Positions 25,205 through 34,187 of a DNA stretch of 64,000 nt are shown one piece after another. Position 1 is the stretch's first letter. Each line of letters starts with the position of its first letter. The position numbers and the translations under genes were made by a program. The notes beneath the pieces are model-generated. The model did not search any database. It was not told the DNA's origin and saw nothing but the letters and a program-made list of their open reading frames with translations. Origin of the DNA: Acaudatibacter sp050729515 (GTDB taxonomy: Bacteria > Pseudomonadota > Alphaproteobacteria > Caulobacterales > Caulobacteraceae); assembly GCA_050729515.1 (NCBI GenBank), contig JBOHLG010000005.1, positions 1 through 64,000 of the forward strand, written 5' to 3'.

Positions 25205-26194
25205 TCACAGGAACCGCCGGCAGCCGCACTCGTCCAGGATCGCGTCGAGCCCGGCGAGTTCGGAGACTTTCAAATACTTCTCGCGGAGCGCCCGCAAGGA
25301 TTTGGCGTGATACTTCTGCGGCGACTGGACGTATCGGTCGCCCGCGAGGTCCACGGCGAAGGTCTGCGCCCCGGCTTCCATGGCCTCGGCGTTGGCCGCC
25401 GACCACGGCAGGAAAGTGCGGCCCACGTAGGCGAGGAGCGGGGTGAGCGTGGCGCGCAGGGAATCCCACTCTTCGAACGGCCCGGTGGCGTCGGGCTCGA
25501 CCATCCGAAGGCACCAGTCGAGCACGTTGAGGCCGCGCGCTCTCATGATGGACCCGCAGGTGGGATCGATCGAGGCCTCGTAGAGCTGGAGGGCGAGGCC
25601 GAAGTCGGCGAACGCGGGACGGGCGCCGAAGAGGTAGCGGCGGCCGGCGAGATGGCCCTGGAGAATGTCGATCAGCTCGAAATAGTACTTGGTGATCAGG
25701 GGCGCGGTCTCTTGGCTCGAGCCGACGAAGGCGCCGCGACCGGACATCCTCGTCCTCACCGCCTGGGCCAGCGACTCGATCTGCTCGGCCGCGCCGTCGG
25801 GCAGGCTGAGCCGGGCCAGGATCAGAGCCGAGGCGCGCTGGTCGAGCTCGTCATGCCAGCGGTGATGGAACATCAGCTTGTTGCCCCACTCGTCGCCGAA
25901 CTCCTCGATCAGGGCCGAGAGGAAGGCGAGTTCGGGCGAGGGCGGATGGATGGTAGGGGAGGGAAACTCGGCCTCGAGGGCTTCGATGATCGGGGTTGAA
26001 TCCTGAACGCCGACGCTCTTTGGCGTGACCACCGTCGGCACCAGGGGGAGTCGCGCGGCCTTCCTGTAGGTCTCTTCGTTCTGCGCGTTCCGCGGCGCCC
26101 AGAGATGGGGGATCTCTTTGTACCGGAAGTAGGAGCGCACCTTGACCGAATAGGGAGACATCTCCGAGCCGAAGATCGTGTAGGGCTCCGCCAT
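25205..26194 (-). CDS. Glutathione S-transferase family protein
   Basis: 329 residues, longer than classical GSTs (about 200-220). The N-terminal thioredoxin-like domain (YTIFGSEMSPYSVKVRSYFRYK, LVPTVVTPKSVGVQDSTPIIEAL) has a Ser/Tyr region where the glutathione-activating residue would be. The all-alpha C-terminal domain includes FLFGARPAFADF-like YLFGARPAFADFGLALQLYE. An additional helical tail makes up the extra length. It may act in stress conjugation; substrate unknown. mazG ends 93 bp upstream on the same strand. Confidence 0.85.
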   Translation of the reverse strand: MAEPYTIFGSEMSPYSVKVRSYFRYKEIPHLWAPRNAQNEETYRKAARLPLVPTVVTPKSVGVQDSTPIIEALEAEFPSPTIHPPSPELAFLSALIEEFGDEWGNKLMFHHRWHDELDQRASALILARLSLPDGAAEQIESLAQAVRTRMSGRGAFVGSSQETAPLITKYYFELIDILQGHLAGRRYLFGARPAFADFGLALQLYEASIDPTCGSIMRARGLNVLDWCLRMVEPDATGPFEEWDSLRATLTPLLAYVGRTFLPWSAANAEAMEAGAQTFAVDLAGDRYVQSPQKYHAKSLRALREKYLKVSELAGLDAILDECGCRRFL

Positions 26195-26287
26195 CTCAAG
26201 GCTCCTTCTTGTCGCCGCCTCGCCGCCGCAGCGGATCGTCAGGCGTTCGGTCGCTCCGGCGCACGCCTCCCTGAAATCCCCTCCAGG

Positions 26288-26665
26288 TCACGCCCGCTCG
26301 GCGGCCTTGGCCTTGATCCACAGAGCGTCCATTTCGGCCAGGCTCGAAGACTGTGGCGAGCGGCCGACGGCGGCGAGGGCGACCTGGACGAAGCCGAATC
26401 GACGCACGAACTTGGCGTTTGCGGCCCGGAGCGCGGCTTCCGGATCGATCTCGAGCTTGCGGGCGAGATTGGCGATGACGAAAAGGAGGTCGCCCAGCTC
26501 TTCGGCCGCCTTGCGCTCGTCGCCGGCCGCGACCTCGACCTCGAGTTCGGCGACCTCCTCGTGGACCTTGGCGAGGATGTCCTTCGCGTCGGCCCAGAAG
26601 AAACCGACCCTCGCCGCCTCGTCGGAGAGCCCGGCGGCCGCTTCGAGGGCGGAAGGGGTCTGCAT
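26288..26665 (-). CDS. MazG-type nucleotide pyrophosphohydrolase
   Basis: 125 residues from ATG 26665, 2 nt after the bpt stop. A single MazG domain: KVHEEVAELEVEVAA gives the ExxE metal motif, and EELGDLLFVIANLAR the ExxD motif. A typical full-length MazG has two such domains (about 260 residues); this corresponds to the C-terminal half. It probably hydrolyses noncanonical NTPs. Translation is likely coupled to bpt. Confidence 0.85.
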   Translation of the reverse strand: MQTPSALEAAAGLSDEAARVGFFWADAKDILAKVHEEVAELEVEVAAGDERKAAEELGDLLFVIANLARKLEIDPEAALRAANAKFVRRFGFVQVALAAVGRSPQSSSLAEMDALWIKAKAAERA

Positions 26666-26667
26666 CT

Positions 26668-27435
26668 TCAGGCGGGGAGCCGATCGGCGGCGGTGATCGG
26701 CCGCCATCCGTCGGGCGCGAGGATCTCGATGGGTGAGAAGCGGGCCTTGTAGTCCATCTTCTCGCTCCCCCGCACCCAATAGCCGAGATAGAGGTAGGGA
26801 AGACCGGCGAGGCACGCCTGAACCACGTGATCGAGGATGATGAAGGATCCCAGGCTCCGCCTGGCCTGGGAGGGATCAAAGAAGCTGTAGACCAGGGAAA
26901 GCCCATCGGCGAGTTCGTCGACCAGCGCGCAGGCGAGGAGATCGCCCAGCAGGCCGTCGGGACCACCGTCGATGGCGGGCGCCCGATATTCCACCATGTG
27001 GGTGCGCACGGCGGTGTCCTCGACCATGGCGACGTAGTCGGGCCAGGTCATGTCGGCCATGCCGCCTTCGGCGTGGCGGCCGGCGAGGTAGCGCCGCAGG
27101 AGCTCGAACTGCTCGACGGTCGCCTCGGCCTCGACGATGTGGCGGCTCAGGCGATCGTTGCGGGCAAGGACCCGGCGCTCCGATCGCGAGAAGACGTAGC
27201 GGTCGGCGGGCAGGCGCGCGGAGAGGCAGGCGCAGCAGGCCTCGCAGGCCGGTCGGTAGGCGATGTTCTGGCTGCGCCGAAATCCGCCAAGGGTGAGCGC
27301 GTCGTTGACCGCTGCGCCATCGAGCAGCGGCAGATGGGCGAAGACCTTGCGCTCCTGACGGCCCGGCAGATAGGGGCACGGCGAGGGCGCGGTGAGGAAG
27401 AAACGCAAGCGCCGGGTGGGAAAGTGCCTGGTCAC
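26668..27435 (-). CDS. bpt: Aspartate/glutamate leucyltransferase (Bpt/Ate family)
   Basis: 255 residues from GTG 27435, giving the conserved start MTRHFPTRRLRFFLTAPSPCPYLPGRQERKVF. The frame continues upstream without homology. The N-terminal ATE domain has the Cys cluster PACEACCAC; the C-terminal domain has SVYSF-like LSLVYSFFDPSQARRSLGSFIIL and YLYLGYWVRG. The enzyme transfers Leu from Leu-tRNA to N-terminal Asp/Glu, marking proteins for ClpSAP in the N-degron pathway. Divergent from the dehydrogenase at 27520. Confidence 0.93.
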   Translation of the reverse strand: MTRHFPTRRLRFFLTAPSPCPYLPGRQERKVFAHLPLLDGAAVNDALTLGGFRRSQNIAYRPACEACCACLSARLPADRYVFSRSERRVLARNDRLSRHIVEAEATVEQFELLRRYLAGRHAEGGMADMTWPDYVAMVEDTAVRTHMVEYRAPAIDGGPDGLLGDLLACALVDELADGLSLVYSFFDPSQARRSLGSFIILDHVVQACLAGLPYLYLGYWVRGSEKMDYKARFSPIEILAPDGWRPITAADRLPA

Positions 27436-27519
27436 GCGCCTTGGTCTTGCACCACGAGGAACGGCGATTAGGCGACAAGCGGGCGCGCCGCGCAAGGGGC
27501 GGCAAGTGGAGGTGAAGAG

Positions 27520-28374
27520 ATGAAGATCGGATTCGTAGGCCTTGGCGTGATGGGCTTTCCCATGGCCGGCCATCTCGCCGCCGCCGGCCACGCGCTCGCC
27601 GTCTTCAACCGCTCGGCCGACAAGACCAAAGCCTGGGTCAGCGCCCACAAGGGGAGGGCGGCGTCCTCGATCGCCGAGGCGGCGGCCGGGGCGGAGCTCT
27701 TCGCCCTCTGCGTCGGGGCCGATCCCGATGTGCGCGAGGTCATCGACGCAGCCCTTCCGGCCCTTCCCGCCGGGGCGATCATCCTCGATCACACCACCGC
27801 CTCGGCGGCGCTCGCCCGCGAGCTCGCCGCGCGGGCCCAGGCCGGCGGCCGCGCCTTCATCGACGCTCCGGTTTCGGGCGGCGAGGCCGGGGCGAGGAAC
27901 GGCACGCTCAGCGTCATGGCCGGAGGCGAGGAAGGCGCGTTCGCCAAGGCGCGGCCGGCGATGGAGGCCTACGCCCGCCAGATCACCCTCATTGGCGGCC
28001 CAGGCGCGGGTCAGCTCTGCAAGATGGTCAATCAGATCTGCATCGCCGGGACGGTCCAGGGCTTGGCCGAAGCGGTCGCCTTCGCCAAGAAGGCGGGGCT
28101 CTCGACCGATCTGGTGCTCGCCGCGGTCTCCAAGGGGGCGGCCGGTTCCTGGCAGATGGAGAACCGCTGGAAGACGATGGCCAAGGGCGAGTTCGAGTTC
28201 GGCTTTGCGGTCGACTGGATGCGCAAGGACCTTGGTCTCGTCCTTTCCGAGGCGCGAGCCAATGGGGCGAGGCTCGAGCTCACCGCCCTCGTCGATCAGT
28301 TCTACGCCGAGGTGCAGGCGATGGGCGGGCGGCGCTGGGACACCTCCTCGCTCGCCGCGCGCCTGGAGCGATGA
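27520..28374 (+). CDS. NAD(P)-dependent beta-hydroxyacid dehydrogenase
   Basis: 284 residues. Rossmann motif GFVGLGVMGFPMAGHLAAAGH, substrate motif DAPVSGGEAGARNGTL, and the catalytic Lys in GPGAGQLCKMVNQI. It belongs to the 3-hydroxyisobutyrate dehydrogenase/tartronate semialdehyde reductase family; the exact substrate cannot be told from sequence. A related gene, the TTG-started enzyme at 30853, lies 2.5 kb downstream. It overlaps the GNAT gene by 4 nt (ATGA). Confidence 0.87.
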   Translation: MKIGFVGLGVMGFPMAGHLAAAGHALAVFNRSADKTKAWVSAHKGRAASSIAEAAAGAELFALCVGADPDVREVIDAALPALPAGAIILDHTTASAALARELAARAQAGGRAFIDAPVSGGEAGARNGTLSVMAGGEEGAFAKARPAMEAYARQITLIGGPGAGQLCKMVNQICIAGTVQGLAEAVAFAKKAGLSTDLVLAAVSKGAAGSWQMENRWKTMAKGEFEFGFAVDWMRKDLGLVLSEARANGARLELTALVDQFYAEVQAMGGRRWDTSSLAARLER

Positions 28375-28886
28375 TCAAGATCCGTCGGGCCGGCGGCGAG
28401 GAGGCCGAGGCCATCGCGCTCTGCCATGTCGAAGCCGACTGGCAGACCTATGCCCCGATCTTCGGCGCACGGGCCGTCAAGCGCGAGCTTTCCGCCTCCT
28501 TGGCGCGCTGGGAGGCGGCGCTGGCGGCGGGCGACGAGATCTGGGTCGCCCAGGACGATGGCGGAGCGGCCATCCTTGGTTTCGCCCATCTCCATTGCGA
28601 CTGGATGGGCGCGCTCTACCTGCTGGAGGCCTGGCGGCGGCGCGGGATCGGCTCGGCGCTGTTGAGCAAAGTGCGTCGCCGGGCGCGCGAGCAAGGCTTT
28701 GCGCGGATCCGCTTTCAGGTGCTTGAGGAGAACCGCGCGGCGGTCGCCTTCTACGAGGCGCGGGGCGCTCGCTCGACAGGAAAGGTCATGGTGAGCGAGG
28801 AGGGCAAGGAATCCTGGCGCGACCTCGTCTTCGAAATGCCGACTGATCAGGCTCCAAGCGCCCGCGCCGCCCAAGGCGCGAAATAG
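28371..28886 (+). CDS. GNAT-family N-acetyltransferase
   Basis: 171 residues starting in the ATGA overlap with the dehydrogenase. Acetyl-CoA motif LYLLEAWRRRGIGSALLSKVRRRAREQG, then ENRAAVAFYEARGARSTGK, the standard GNAT ending. The substrate is unknown. Its 3' end overlaps the convergent hemB gene by 40 bp. Confidence 0.87.
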   Translation: MIKIRRAGGEEAEAIALCHVEADWQTYAPIFGARAVKRELSASLARWEAALAAGDEIWVAQDDGGAAILGFAHLHCDWMGALYLLEAWRRRGIGSALLSKVRRRAREQGFARIRFQVLEENRAAVAFYEARGARSTGKVMVSEEGKESWRDLVFEMPTDQAPSARAAQGAK

Positions 28887-29860
28887 GTGATGATCCCGGC
28901 GCAGCCCGCCCGCTTGAACGCCGTGAGGCTCTCGAGGATCGAGCGCTCCTCGTCGAGCCAACCCTTCTGGCCGGCCGCCTTGAGCATGGCGTATTCGCCG
29001 CTGACCTGGAAGGCGAAGGTAGGCATGGCGAAGGCCTCGACCACCCGGCGGATGATGTCGAGATAGGGCATGCCGGGCTTGACCATCACCATGTCGGCGC
29101 CCTCGGCGATGTCGAGCGCGACCTCGCGCAGCGCCTCCTCGGAATTGGCCGGATCCATCTGGTAGGTCGCCTTGTCGGCGGGATTGGGGAGCGGACCGGA
29201 CCCCAGCTTTCCCGAGCCGATCGCCTCGCGATAGGGGCCATAGAAGGCCGAGGCGTACTTGGCCGCGTAGGCCATGATCATGACGTCCTGGAAGCCTTCC
29301 CGCTCCAGGCCGGCGCGCAGCGCGGCCACTCGCCCGTCCATCATGTCGGAGGGAGCGAGGATGTCGCATCCGGCGGCAGCCTGCATCAGGCCCTGGGCGA
29401 GGAGGGCCTCGACGGTCAAATCGTTGGCGATCCTTCCCTTCTCGATGAGGCCGTCGTGGCCATGGTCGGTGAAGGGATCGAGGGCGACATCGCACATCAC
29501 CCCCACTTCGGGGGCCGCGGCCTTCATCGCCTTCACCGCCCGCGCGATGAGGCCGTCGGCGTCGGCGGCGGCCGTCCCCTTGGGGTCCTTAAGGGCCGGA
29601 TCGATGTGCGGAAAGACAGCGATGGCGGGAATGGAGAGGCGCCGTGCTTCCTTCGCCGCCTCGGCGGCGAGCCGGACCGACAGGCGCGGCGCCCCCGGCA
29701 TGGCGGCGACCTCCTCTTCGCCCTCACCACCGTGGATCACGAGCGCCCAGATGAAGTCGGCGGGCGAAATGGTGTTTTCCCGCACCAGGTCGCGAATCCA
29801 CGGAGCCTGGCGGAGCCTGCGAAGACGCAGAGCGGGGTAGGAGGCGAGCGGAGCTCTCAT
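28847..29860 (-). CDS. hemB: Delta-aminolevulinic acid dehydratase (porphobilinogen synthase)
   Basis: 337 residues from ATG 29860 (MRAPLASYPALRLRRLRQAPW). It joins two 5-aminolevulinates into porphobilinogen. Active-site Lys residues are in MAYAAKYASAFYGPYR and VMVKPGMPYLD. The cysteine-rich zinc-binding triad is replaced by an Asp-containing segment around VMCDVALDPFTDHGHDG, the metal-site form common in alphaproteobacteria that depends on Mg2+ rather than Zn2+. It converges on the GNAT gene. hemA (5-ALA synthase) is about 3 kb away. Confidence 0.95.
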   Translation of the reverse strand: MRAPLASYPALRLRRLRQAPWIRDLVRENTISPADFIWALVIHGGEGEEEVAAMPGAPRLSVRLAAEAAKEARRLSIPAIAVFPHIDPALKDPKGTAAADADGLIARAVKAMKAAAPEVGVMCDVALDPFTDHGHDGLIEKGRIANDLTVEALLAQGLMQAAAGCDILAPSDMMDGRVAALRAGLEREGFQDVMIMAYAAKYASAFYGPYREAIGSGKLGSGPLPNPADKATYQMDPANSEEALREVALDIAEGADMVMVKPGMPYLDIIRRVVEAFAMPTFAFQVSGEYAMLKAAGQKGWLDEERSILESLTAFKRAGCAGIITYFAPWAARALGA

Positions 29861-30050
29861 CACGGCATCTTTCTGGCGCCGCTCTCGCCGATCAGGGACG
29901 CCGGCGCAAGCGGCGGGGCGCGCGCGACGCATTGAGCCTCGCATGGGCGTCAGCCTGATCCTCCGACGGCCCGCCTCGGCGCGGCCTTGTTGACGGCGGC
30001 GCTTGGCCGGCGCAAGTCTCGCCGAAGGGGGCCGGATGGGAGAGGATCTG

Positions 30051-30839
30051 ATGAAGAAAGCACTGAGCATTGTTTTGGCCGCGTGCCTGGCCGCCGGCGC
30101 CGCTGCCGCGGCGCCCGCTCATCACGGCGAAAGAGGCGGCGAGGCAGCCCTGATCGCCCGCGCCGTCGCCGACCCGGCGCGGCCGCAGAAGGACCGTGTC
30201 CGCGACGCCGAGCGCAAGCTTCCGCAGGTCCTGGCCTTCATCGGCGTCAGGCCCGGCGACAAGATCGTCGATTTCATGCCCGGAGCGCCTCCCGGCTACT
30301 GGACGATCCCCTTCTCCGACATCGTGGGGCCGACCGGCGTCGTCTACCAGTTTGTGCCTCAGGAAATCGCCGCAATGGTCGAAAAGCGGATGAAGATCAC
30401 GCTTCCACCCTCGGGATCACATCCGATCAAGGGCAGGTCCAACGTCATCTTCCTCGTGGGGCCGGTGAACGACTTCGCAACGCCCCAGAAGGTCGACATC
30501 GTGTGGACGGCCCAGAACTACCATGACCTCCATGATCCCTTCATGGGTCCGGCCGACATGCTGAAGTTCGACAAGGCGGTCTACGCCTCGCTCAAGCCCG
30601 GCGGCTACTTCATCATCGAGGACCATCGCGCGCCGGCCGGCTCGGGCGTCTCGGACACCAACACCCTGCATCGGATCGACCCGGCGGTGGTGAAGAAGGA
30701 GGTCGAGGCGGCCGGCTTCCGCTTCGCGGGCTCGACCGACATCCTGGTCAATCCCAAGGATCCGCTCACCAACAAGGTCTTCGATCCGTCGATCCGGGGC
30801 CATACGAGCCAGTTCATCTTTAAGTTCCGCAAGCCATAA
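30051..30839 (+). CDS. Exported SAM-methyltransferase-like protein
   Basis: 262 residues from ATG 30051, with GGGAGAGG 5 nt upstream. A signal peptide (MKKALSIVLAACLAAGAAAAAPAHH) is followed by a class I methyltransferase-like core: VRPGDKIVDFMPGAPPGYWTIPFSDIVGPTG, in which the usual GxGxG loop is altered to MPGAPPGYW, then TAQNYHDLHDPF and LKPGGYFIIEDH. Homologues are annotated as predicted methyltransferases. Since SAM is not expected in the periplasm, catalytic function is uncertain. Confidence 0.8.
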   Translation: MKKALSIVLAACLAAGAAAAAPAHHGERGGEAALIARAVADPARPQKDRVRDAERKLPQVLAFIGVRPGDKIVDFMPGAPPGYWTIPFSDIVGPTGVVYQFVPQEIAAMVEKRMKITLPPSGSHPIKGRSNVIFLVGPVNDFATPQKVDIVWTAQNYHDLHDPFMGPADMLKFDKAVYASLKPGGYFIIEDHRAPAGSGVSDTNTLHRIDPAVVKKEVEAAGFRFAGSTDILVNPKDPLTNKVFDPSIRGHTSQFIFKFRKP

Positions 30840-30852
30840 GTCCCGTAAGCCG

Positions 30853-31755
30853 TTGACAAAGGTTGCTTTCATTGGCCTCGGGCACATGGGCTCGGGGATG
30901 GCGGCGAATCTGGCCAAGGCCGGCCACCAGGTGCTGGCCTATGACCTTGTCTCCGCGGCGGTGGAGATGGCGAAAGAGGCCGGCTGCCTCGCCGCGTCCA
31001 GCGCCGGCGAGGCGGCGGGCAAGGCCGAGGCCGTGGTGACCATGCTTCCCGCCGCCAGCCATGTGCGTGCGGTGTGGGAAGGGGAAATCCTCCCCGCCGC
31101 CCGGCCCGGGACCCTCCTCATCGACTGCTCGACGATCGACGTGGAGACCGCCCGGAGCGTCTCGGCTCTCGCGACGGAGCGGGGATTCCAAGCCGCCGAC
31201 GCGCCGGTGAGCGGGGGGATCATGGCCGCCGAGGCCGGGACGCTCGCCTTCATGGCCGGCTGCGAGGAGGGCGTCTTCGACCAGGTCGAGGCGGTGCTCG
31301 CGCCCATGGCCCGGACGGTGATCCATGCCGGAGGTCCGGGGGCGGGCCAGGCGGCGAAGATCTGCAACAACATGATCCTCGGCGTTTCAATGCTCGGCGT
31401 CTGCGAGGCCTTCGCGCTCGCCGAGAAGCTCGGTCTCGAGCCCGAGCGGTTCTTCGAGATCGCCGCAAAGTCGTCCGGCCAGTGCTGGTCGCTCACGAGC
31501 TACTGCCCCTGGCCGGGCCCGGTGCCTTCGGCCCCTTCCAATCGGAACTACGAGGGGGGGTTCCTCGCCAGCCTGATGCTCAAGGATCTGAAGCTCGCCC
31601 AGGAAGCGGCGGCCAAGGCGGGAGCGGCCACGCCGATGGGAGCCCAGGCCGAAGCCCTCTACGCGCTCTTCGAGCGCCTGGGTCATGGCGGCAAGGACTT
31701 CTCCGCCGTCCTCCAGCTCATGCGCGGCGCCATCGCCGAGCTCGGCGGCGACTGA
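30853..31755 (+). CDS. mmsB: 3-hydroxyisobutyrate dehydrogenase family enzyme
   Basis: 300 residues from TTG 30853 (MTKVAFIGLGHMGSGMAANLAKAGH). Family motifs: DAPVSGGIMAAEAGTL and the catalytic Lys in GPGAGQAAKICNNMILG. Near the C-terminus, SSGQCWSLTSYCPWPGPVP and the following YEGGFLASLMLKDLKLA are typical of true 3-hydroxyisobutyrate dehydrogenases of valine breakdown, so mmsB is likely. It begins 13 bp after the exported methyltransferase-like gene and is followed by an SDR gene. Confidence 0.88.
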   Translation: MTKVAFIGLGHMGSGMAANLAKAGHQVLAYDLVSAAVEMAKEAGCLAASSAGEAAGKAEAVVTMLPAASHVRAVWEGEILPAARPGTLLIDCSTIDVETARSVSALATERGFQAADAPVSGGIMAAEAGTLAFMAGCEEGVFDQVEAVLAPMARTVIHAGGPGAGQAAKICNNMILGVSMLGVCEAFALAEKLGLEPERFFEIAAKSSGQCWSLTSYCPWPGPVPSAPSNRNYEGGFLASLMLKDLKLAQEAAAKAGAATPMGAQAEALYALFERLGHGGKDFSAVLQLMRGAIAELGGD

Positions 31756-31797
31756 GCGATCGAGAGCGCTTTGCCGCCTCGAACCTGGAGATCATCC

Positions 31798-32694
31798 ATG
31801 CGCGTCTTCGTCACCGGGGCGACGGGTTTCATCGGCTCGGCCCTCGTCAAGGAGCTCATCACGAACGGCCACGAGGTCCTCGGCCTGTGCCGTTCGAAGG
31901 AAAAGGCCGCAGCCCTGGCCGCTTCCGGCGCGGAGGTCCATCGCGGCTCCCTCGAACACCTGGAGAGCGTCAGTGACGGGGCAGGGCGCTGCCAGGGCGT
32001 CATTCACCTCGCCTTCAACCATGACTTCGCGAACTATGCGGCTAATTGCGAAGACGACCGGCGCGTCGTCGCCGCCCTCGGCTCGGCTCTCGCCGGATCT
32101 CGCCGGCCGCTGATCGTCACCTCGGGCACGGCCATGGCGATGGGCGAGCCGGGACGGCCGGTTGGCGAAGGGGACGCTCCTCTCAGCTCGAAGATCAGTC
32201 CCCGCGCCGCCTCTGAAGAAGCGGCCGCCGATCTTGCCGCGGAGGGGATCAATGTCTCGGTGATGCGCCTGCCGCAGGTCCACGATGCGGCGAGGCAGGG
32301 TCTCGTCAGCCCGGCGATCGAGATCTTTCGCCAGAAGGGTGTCTGCGCCTACCTCGGAGAGGGCGCCAATCGCTGGCCGGCGGCGCACATTTCCGACGTC
32401 GCCCGCCTCTACAGGCTGGCGATCGAAAGGGCCGAGCCGAACGCGCGCTGGCACGCCGTGGCCGAGGAGGGCGTCGCCATGCGCGATATCGCCGAGACGC
32501 TCGGTCGCCGCCTCAAGCTGCCGGTCCGATCCATCGCCGCGGAAGAAGCCGCCGAATTCTTCGGCTGGCTCGCCCTGTTCGCCGGCCTCGACGCGCCCGC
32601 CTCGAGCGCGTGGACGCGCGCGAGGCTCGGCTGGACGCCCAGCGGGCCGGCTCTGCTCGCCGATCTCCAGCGTCTGAACCTCGGCGAAGTCTGA
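31798..32694 (+). CDS. NAD-dependent epimerase/dehydratase (extended SDR)
   Basis: 298 residues from ATG 31798. TGATGFIGSALVKEL is the extended-SDR nucleotide motif. The usual catalytic YxxxK is not obvious: the expected region reads SPRAASEEAAADLAAEG, lacking Tyr, so this is an atypical SDR that may bind NAD(P) without classic activity. AHISDVARLYRLAIE matches the later family block. It follows mmsB by 42 bp. Confidence 0.8.
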   Translation: MRVFVTGATGFIGSALVKELITNGHEVLGLCRSKEKAAALAASGAEVHRGSLEHLESVSDGAGRCQGVIHLAFNHDFANYAANCEDDRRVVAALGSALAGSRRPLIVTSGTAMAMGEPGRPVGEGDAPLSSKISPRAASEEAAADLAAEGINVSVMRLPQVHDAARQGLVSPAIEIFRQKGVCAYLGEGANRWPAAHISDVARLYRLAIERAEPNARWHAVAEEGVAMRDIAETLGRRLKLPVRSIAAEEAAEFFGWLALFAGLDAPASSAWTRARLGWTPSGPALLADLQRLNLGEV

Positions 32695-32837
32695 GGCCGT
32701 CAGCGGCGCGGCGGGCGGCCCGACGCCTCACGGGATGACTTTTCGCGTCTGTTGTGCCAAGAGGCCGCAGGCCTCGGATCCGCCCGCGTTTTGTTGCGGG
32801 TTCGCGTTTCCCCCGAGGGGCTCCTGGTGCGTTCGAG

Positions 32838-34064
32838 ATGGATTACGCCGCCGCTTTCGAAGACGCCGTCCTGAAGGTGAAGGGAGAGGGCCGATATCGG
32901 GTCTTCGCCGACCTCAAGCGGCTGGCCGGACGCTTTCCCCTGGCGTTGTGGAGCCCGGCCGCAGGCGAGGCGCGGGAAGTCGTCGTCTGGTGCTCCAACG
33001 ACTATCTCGGCCAGGGCCAGAATCCCGTCGTCCTTGCGGCGATGAAGTGGGCGATCGACGAAGCGGGCGCGGGCTCCGGCGGCACGCGCAACATCTCGGG
33101 CACCACCCATTACCACGTCGAACTCGAAGCCGAGATCGCCTCGCTCCATGGCAAGGAGGCGGCGCTTCTCTTCACCTCGGGCTATGTCTCCAACGAGGCG
33201 GCGCTCGCCACGCTCCAGAAGATCCTTCCGGGTCTGGTGATCTTCTCCGACGCCTTGAACCACGCCTCGATGATCGAGGGGATACGTCACGGCGGGGGGG
33301 CGCGTCGGATCTTCCGGCACAACGACCTGGAACATCTCGAGACCCTGCTCGCGGCCGAGCCGAAGGATGCGCCCAAGCTCGTGGCCTTCGAGAGCGTCTA
33401 TTCGATGGACGGCGACATCGCCGATATCGGGGCGACCGCGGCCCTGGCCAAGAAATACGGGGCGCTCACCTATCTCGACGAGGTCCACGCCGTGGGTCTC
33501 TACGGGCGAGGCGGAGGCGGCGTCTCCGAGCGCGATGGCGCCGCGGGCGAGATCGACGTCATCGAAGGGACGCTCGGCAAGGCCTTCGGGGTCATGGGCG
33601 GCTACATCGCGGCCGAGGCGGCGATCATCGACGCCATCCGCTCCCATGCCGCCGGCTTCATCTTCACCACCTCCCTGCCGCCGGCGCTCACCGCCGGTGC
33701 GCTCGCCTCGATCAGGTGGCTGAAGGCGCACGACGAGGTCCGCGTGCGCCACCAGGAACGGGCCGCCGCGCTCAAGGCGAGGATGGCGGCCGCCGGCCTG
33801 CCCGTGATGGGCTCGCTGAGCCACATCGTGCCTGTGATGGTGGGAGATCCGGTCCACTGCAAGCGCGTCTCTGACATGCTGCTCGCCGACCACCGCATCT
33901 ATGTGCAGCCGATCAATTATCCGACCGTGCCCAGGGGAGCCGAGCGCCTGCGCTTCACCCCCACGCCCTTCCACACCGACGCCATGATGGACGACCTCGT
34001 CGCCGCCCTGGAGCTGCTGTGGGCGCGCTGCAACATCCAGAGGCTGGGCGGGGTGGCGGCCTAG
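32838..34064 (+). CDS. hemA: 5-aminolevulinate synthase
   Basis: 408 residues from ATG 32838 (MDYAAAFEDAVLKVKGEGRYRVFADLKR). This PLP enzyme condenses glycine and succinyl-CoA in the Shemin pathway typical of alphaproteobacteria. Motifs: WCSNDYLGQGQNPVVL, GSGGTRNISGTTHYHVELE, PLP-binding Lys248 in GTLGKAFGV, and the C-terminal VQPINYPTVPRGAERLRFTPTP. Between the preceding SDR gene and this start there are 143 bp. It is followed by a candidate hairpin (34078-34098) and faces the MucR-type regulator. Confidence 0.97.
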   Translation: MDYAAAFEDAVLKVKGEGRYRVFADLKRLAGRFPLALWSPAAGEAREVVVWCSNDYLGQGQNPVVLAAMKWAIDEAGAGSGGTRNISGTTHYHVELEAEIASLHGKEAALLFTSGYVSNEAALATLQKILPGLVIFSDALNHASMIEGIRHGGGARRIFRHNDLEHLETLLAAEPKDAPKLVAFESVYSMDGDIADIGATAALAKKYGALTYLDEVHAVGLYGRGGGGVSERDGAAGEIDVIEGTLGKAFGVMGGYIAAEAAIIDAIRSHAAGFIFTTSLPPALTAGALASIRWLKAHDEVRVRHQERAAALKARMAAAGLPVMGSLSHIVPVMVGDPVHCKRVSDMLLADHRIYVQPINYPTVPRGAERLRFTPTPFHTDAMMDDLVAALELLWARCNIQRLGGVAA

Positions 34065-34077
34065 TTCCTCGTTCGGC

Positions 34078-34098
34078 GCCGACCTCTTCGGTGTCGGC
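34078..34098 (+). terminator. Candidate hairpin after hemA
   Basis: GCCGAC and GTCGGC form a 6-bp stem around a 9-nt loop, 13 bp after the hemA stop and before the convergent regulator gene. There is no T-run, so it is only a possible terminator. Confidence 0.3.
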
Positions 34099-34187
34099 CT
34101 CCTCGCCAACCCAACTTCATGGGGCAGGAACTTGACCGTAGCGCCCGATGATCCGGCAGCCGCGCCGCCGGTCGCCGCCCCGCGCGC

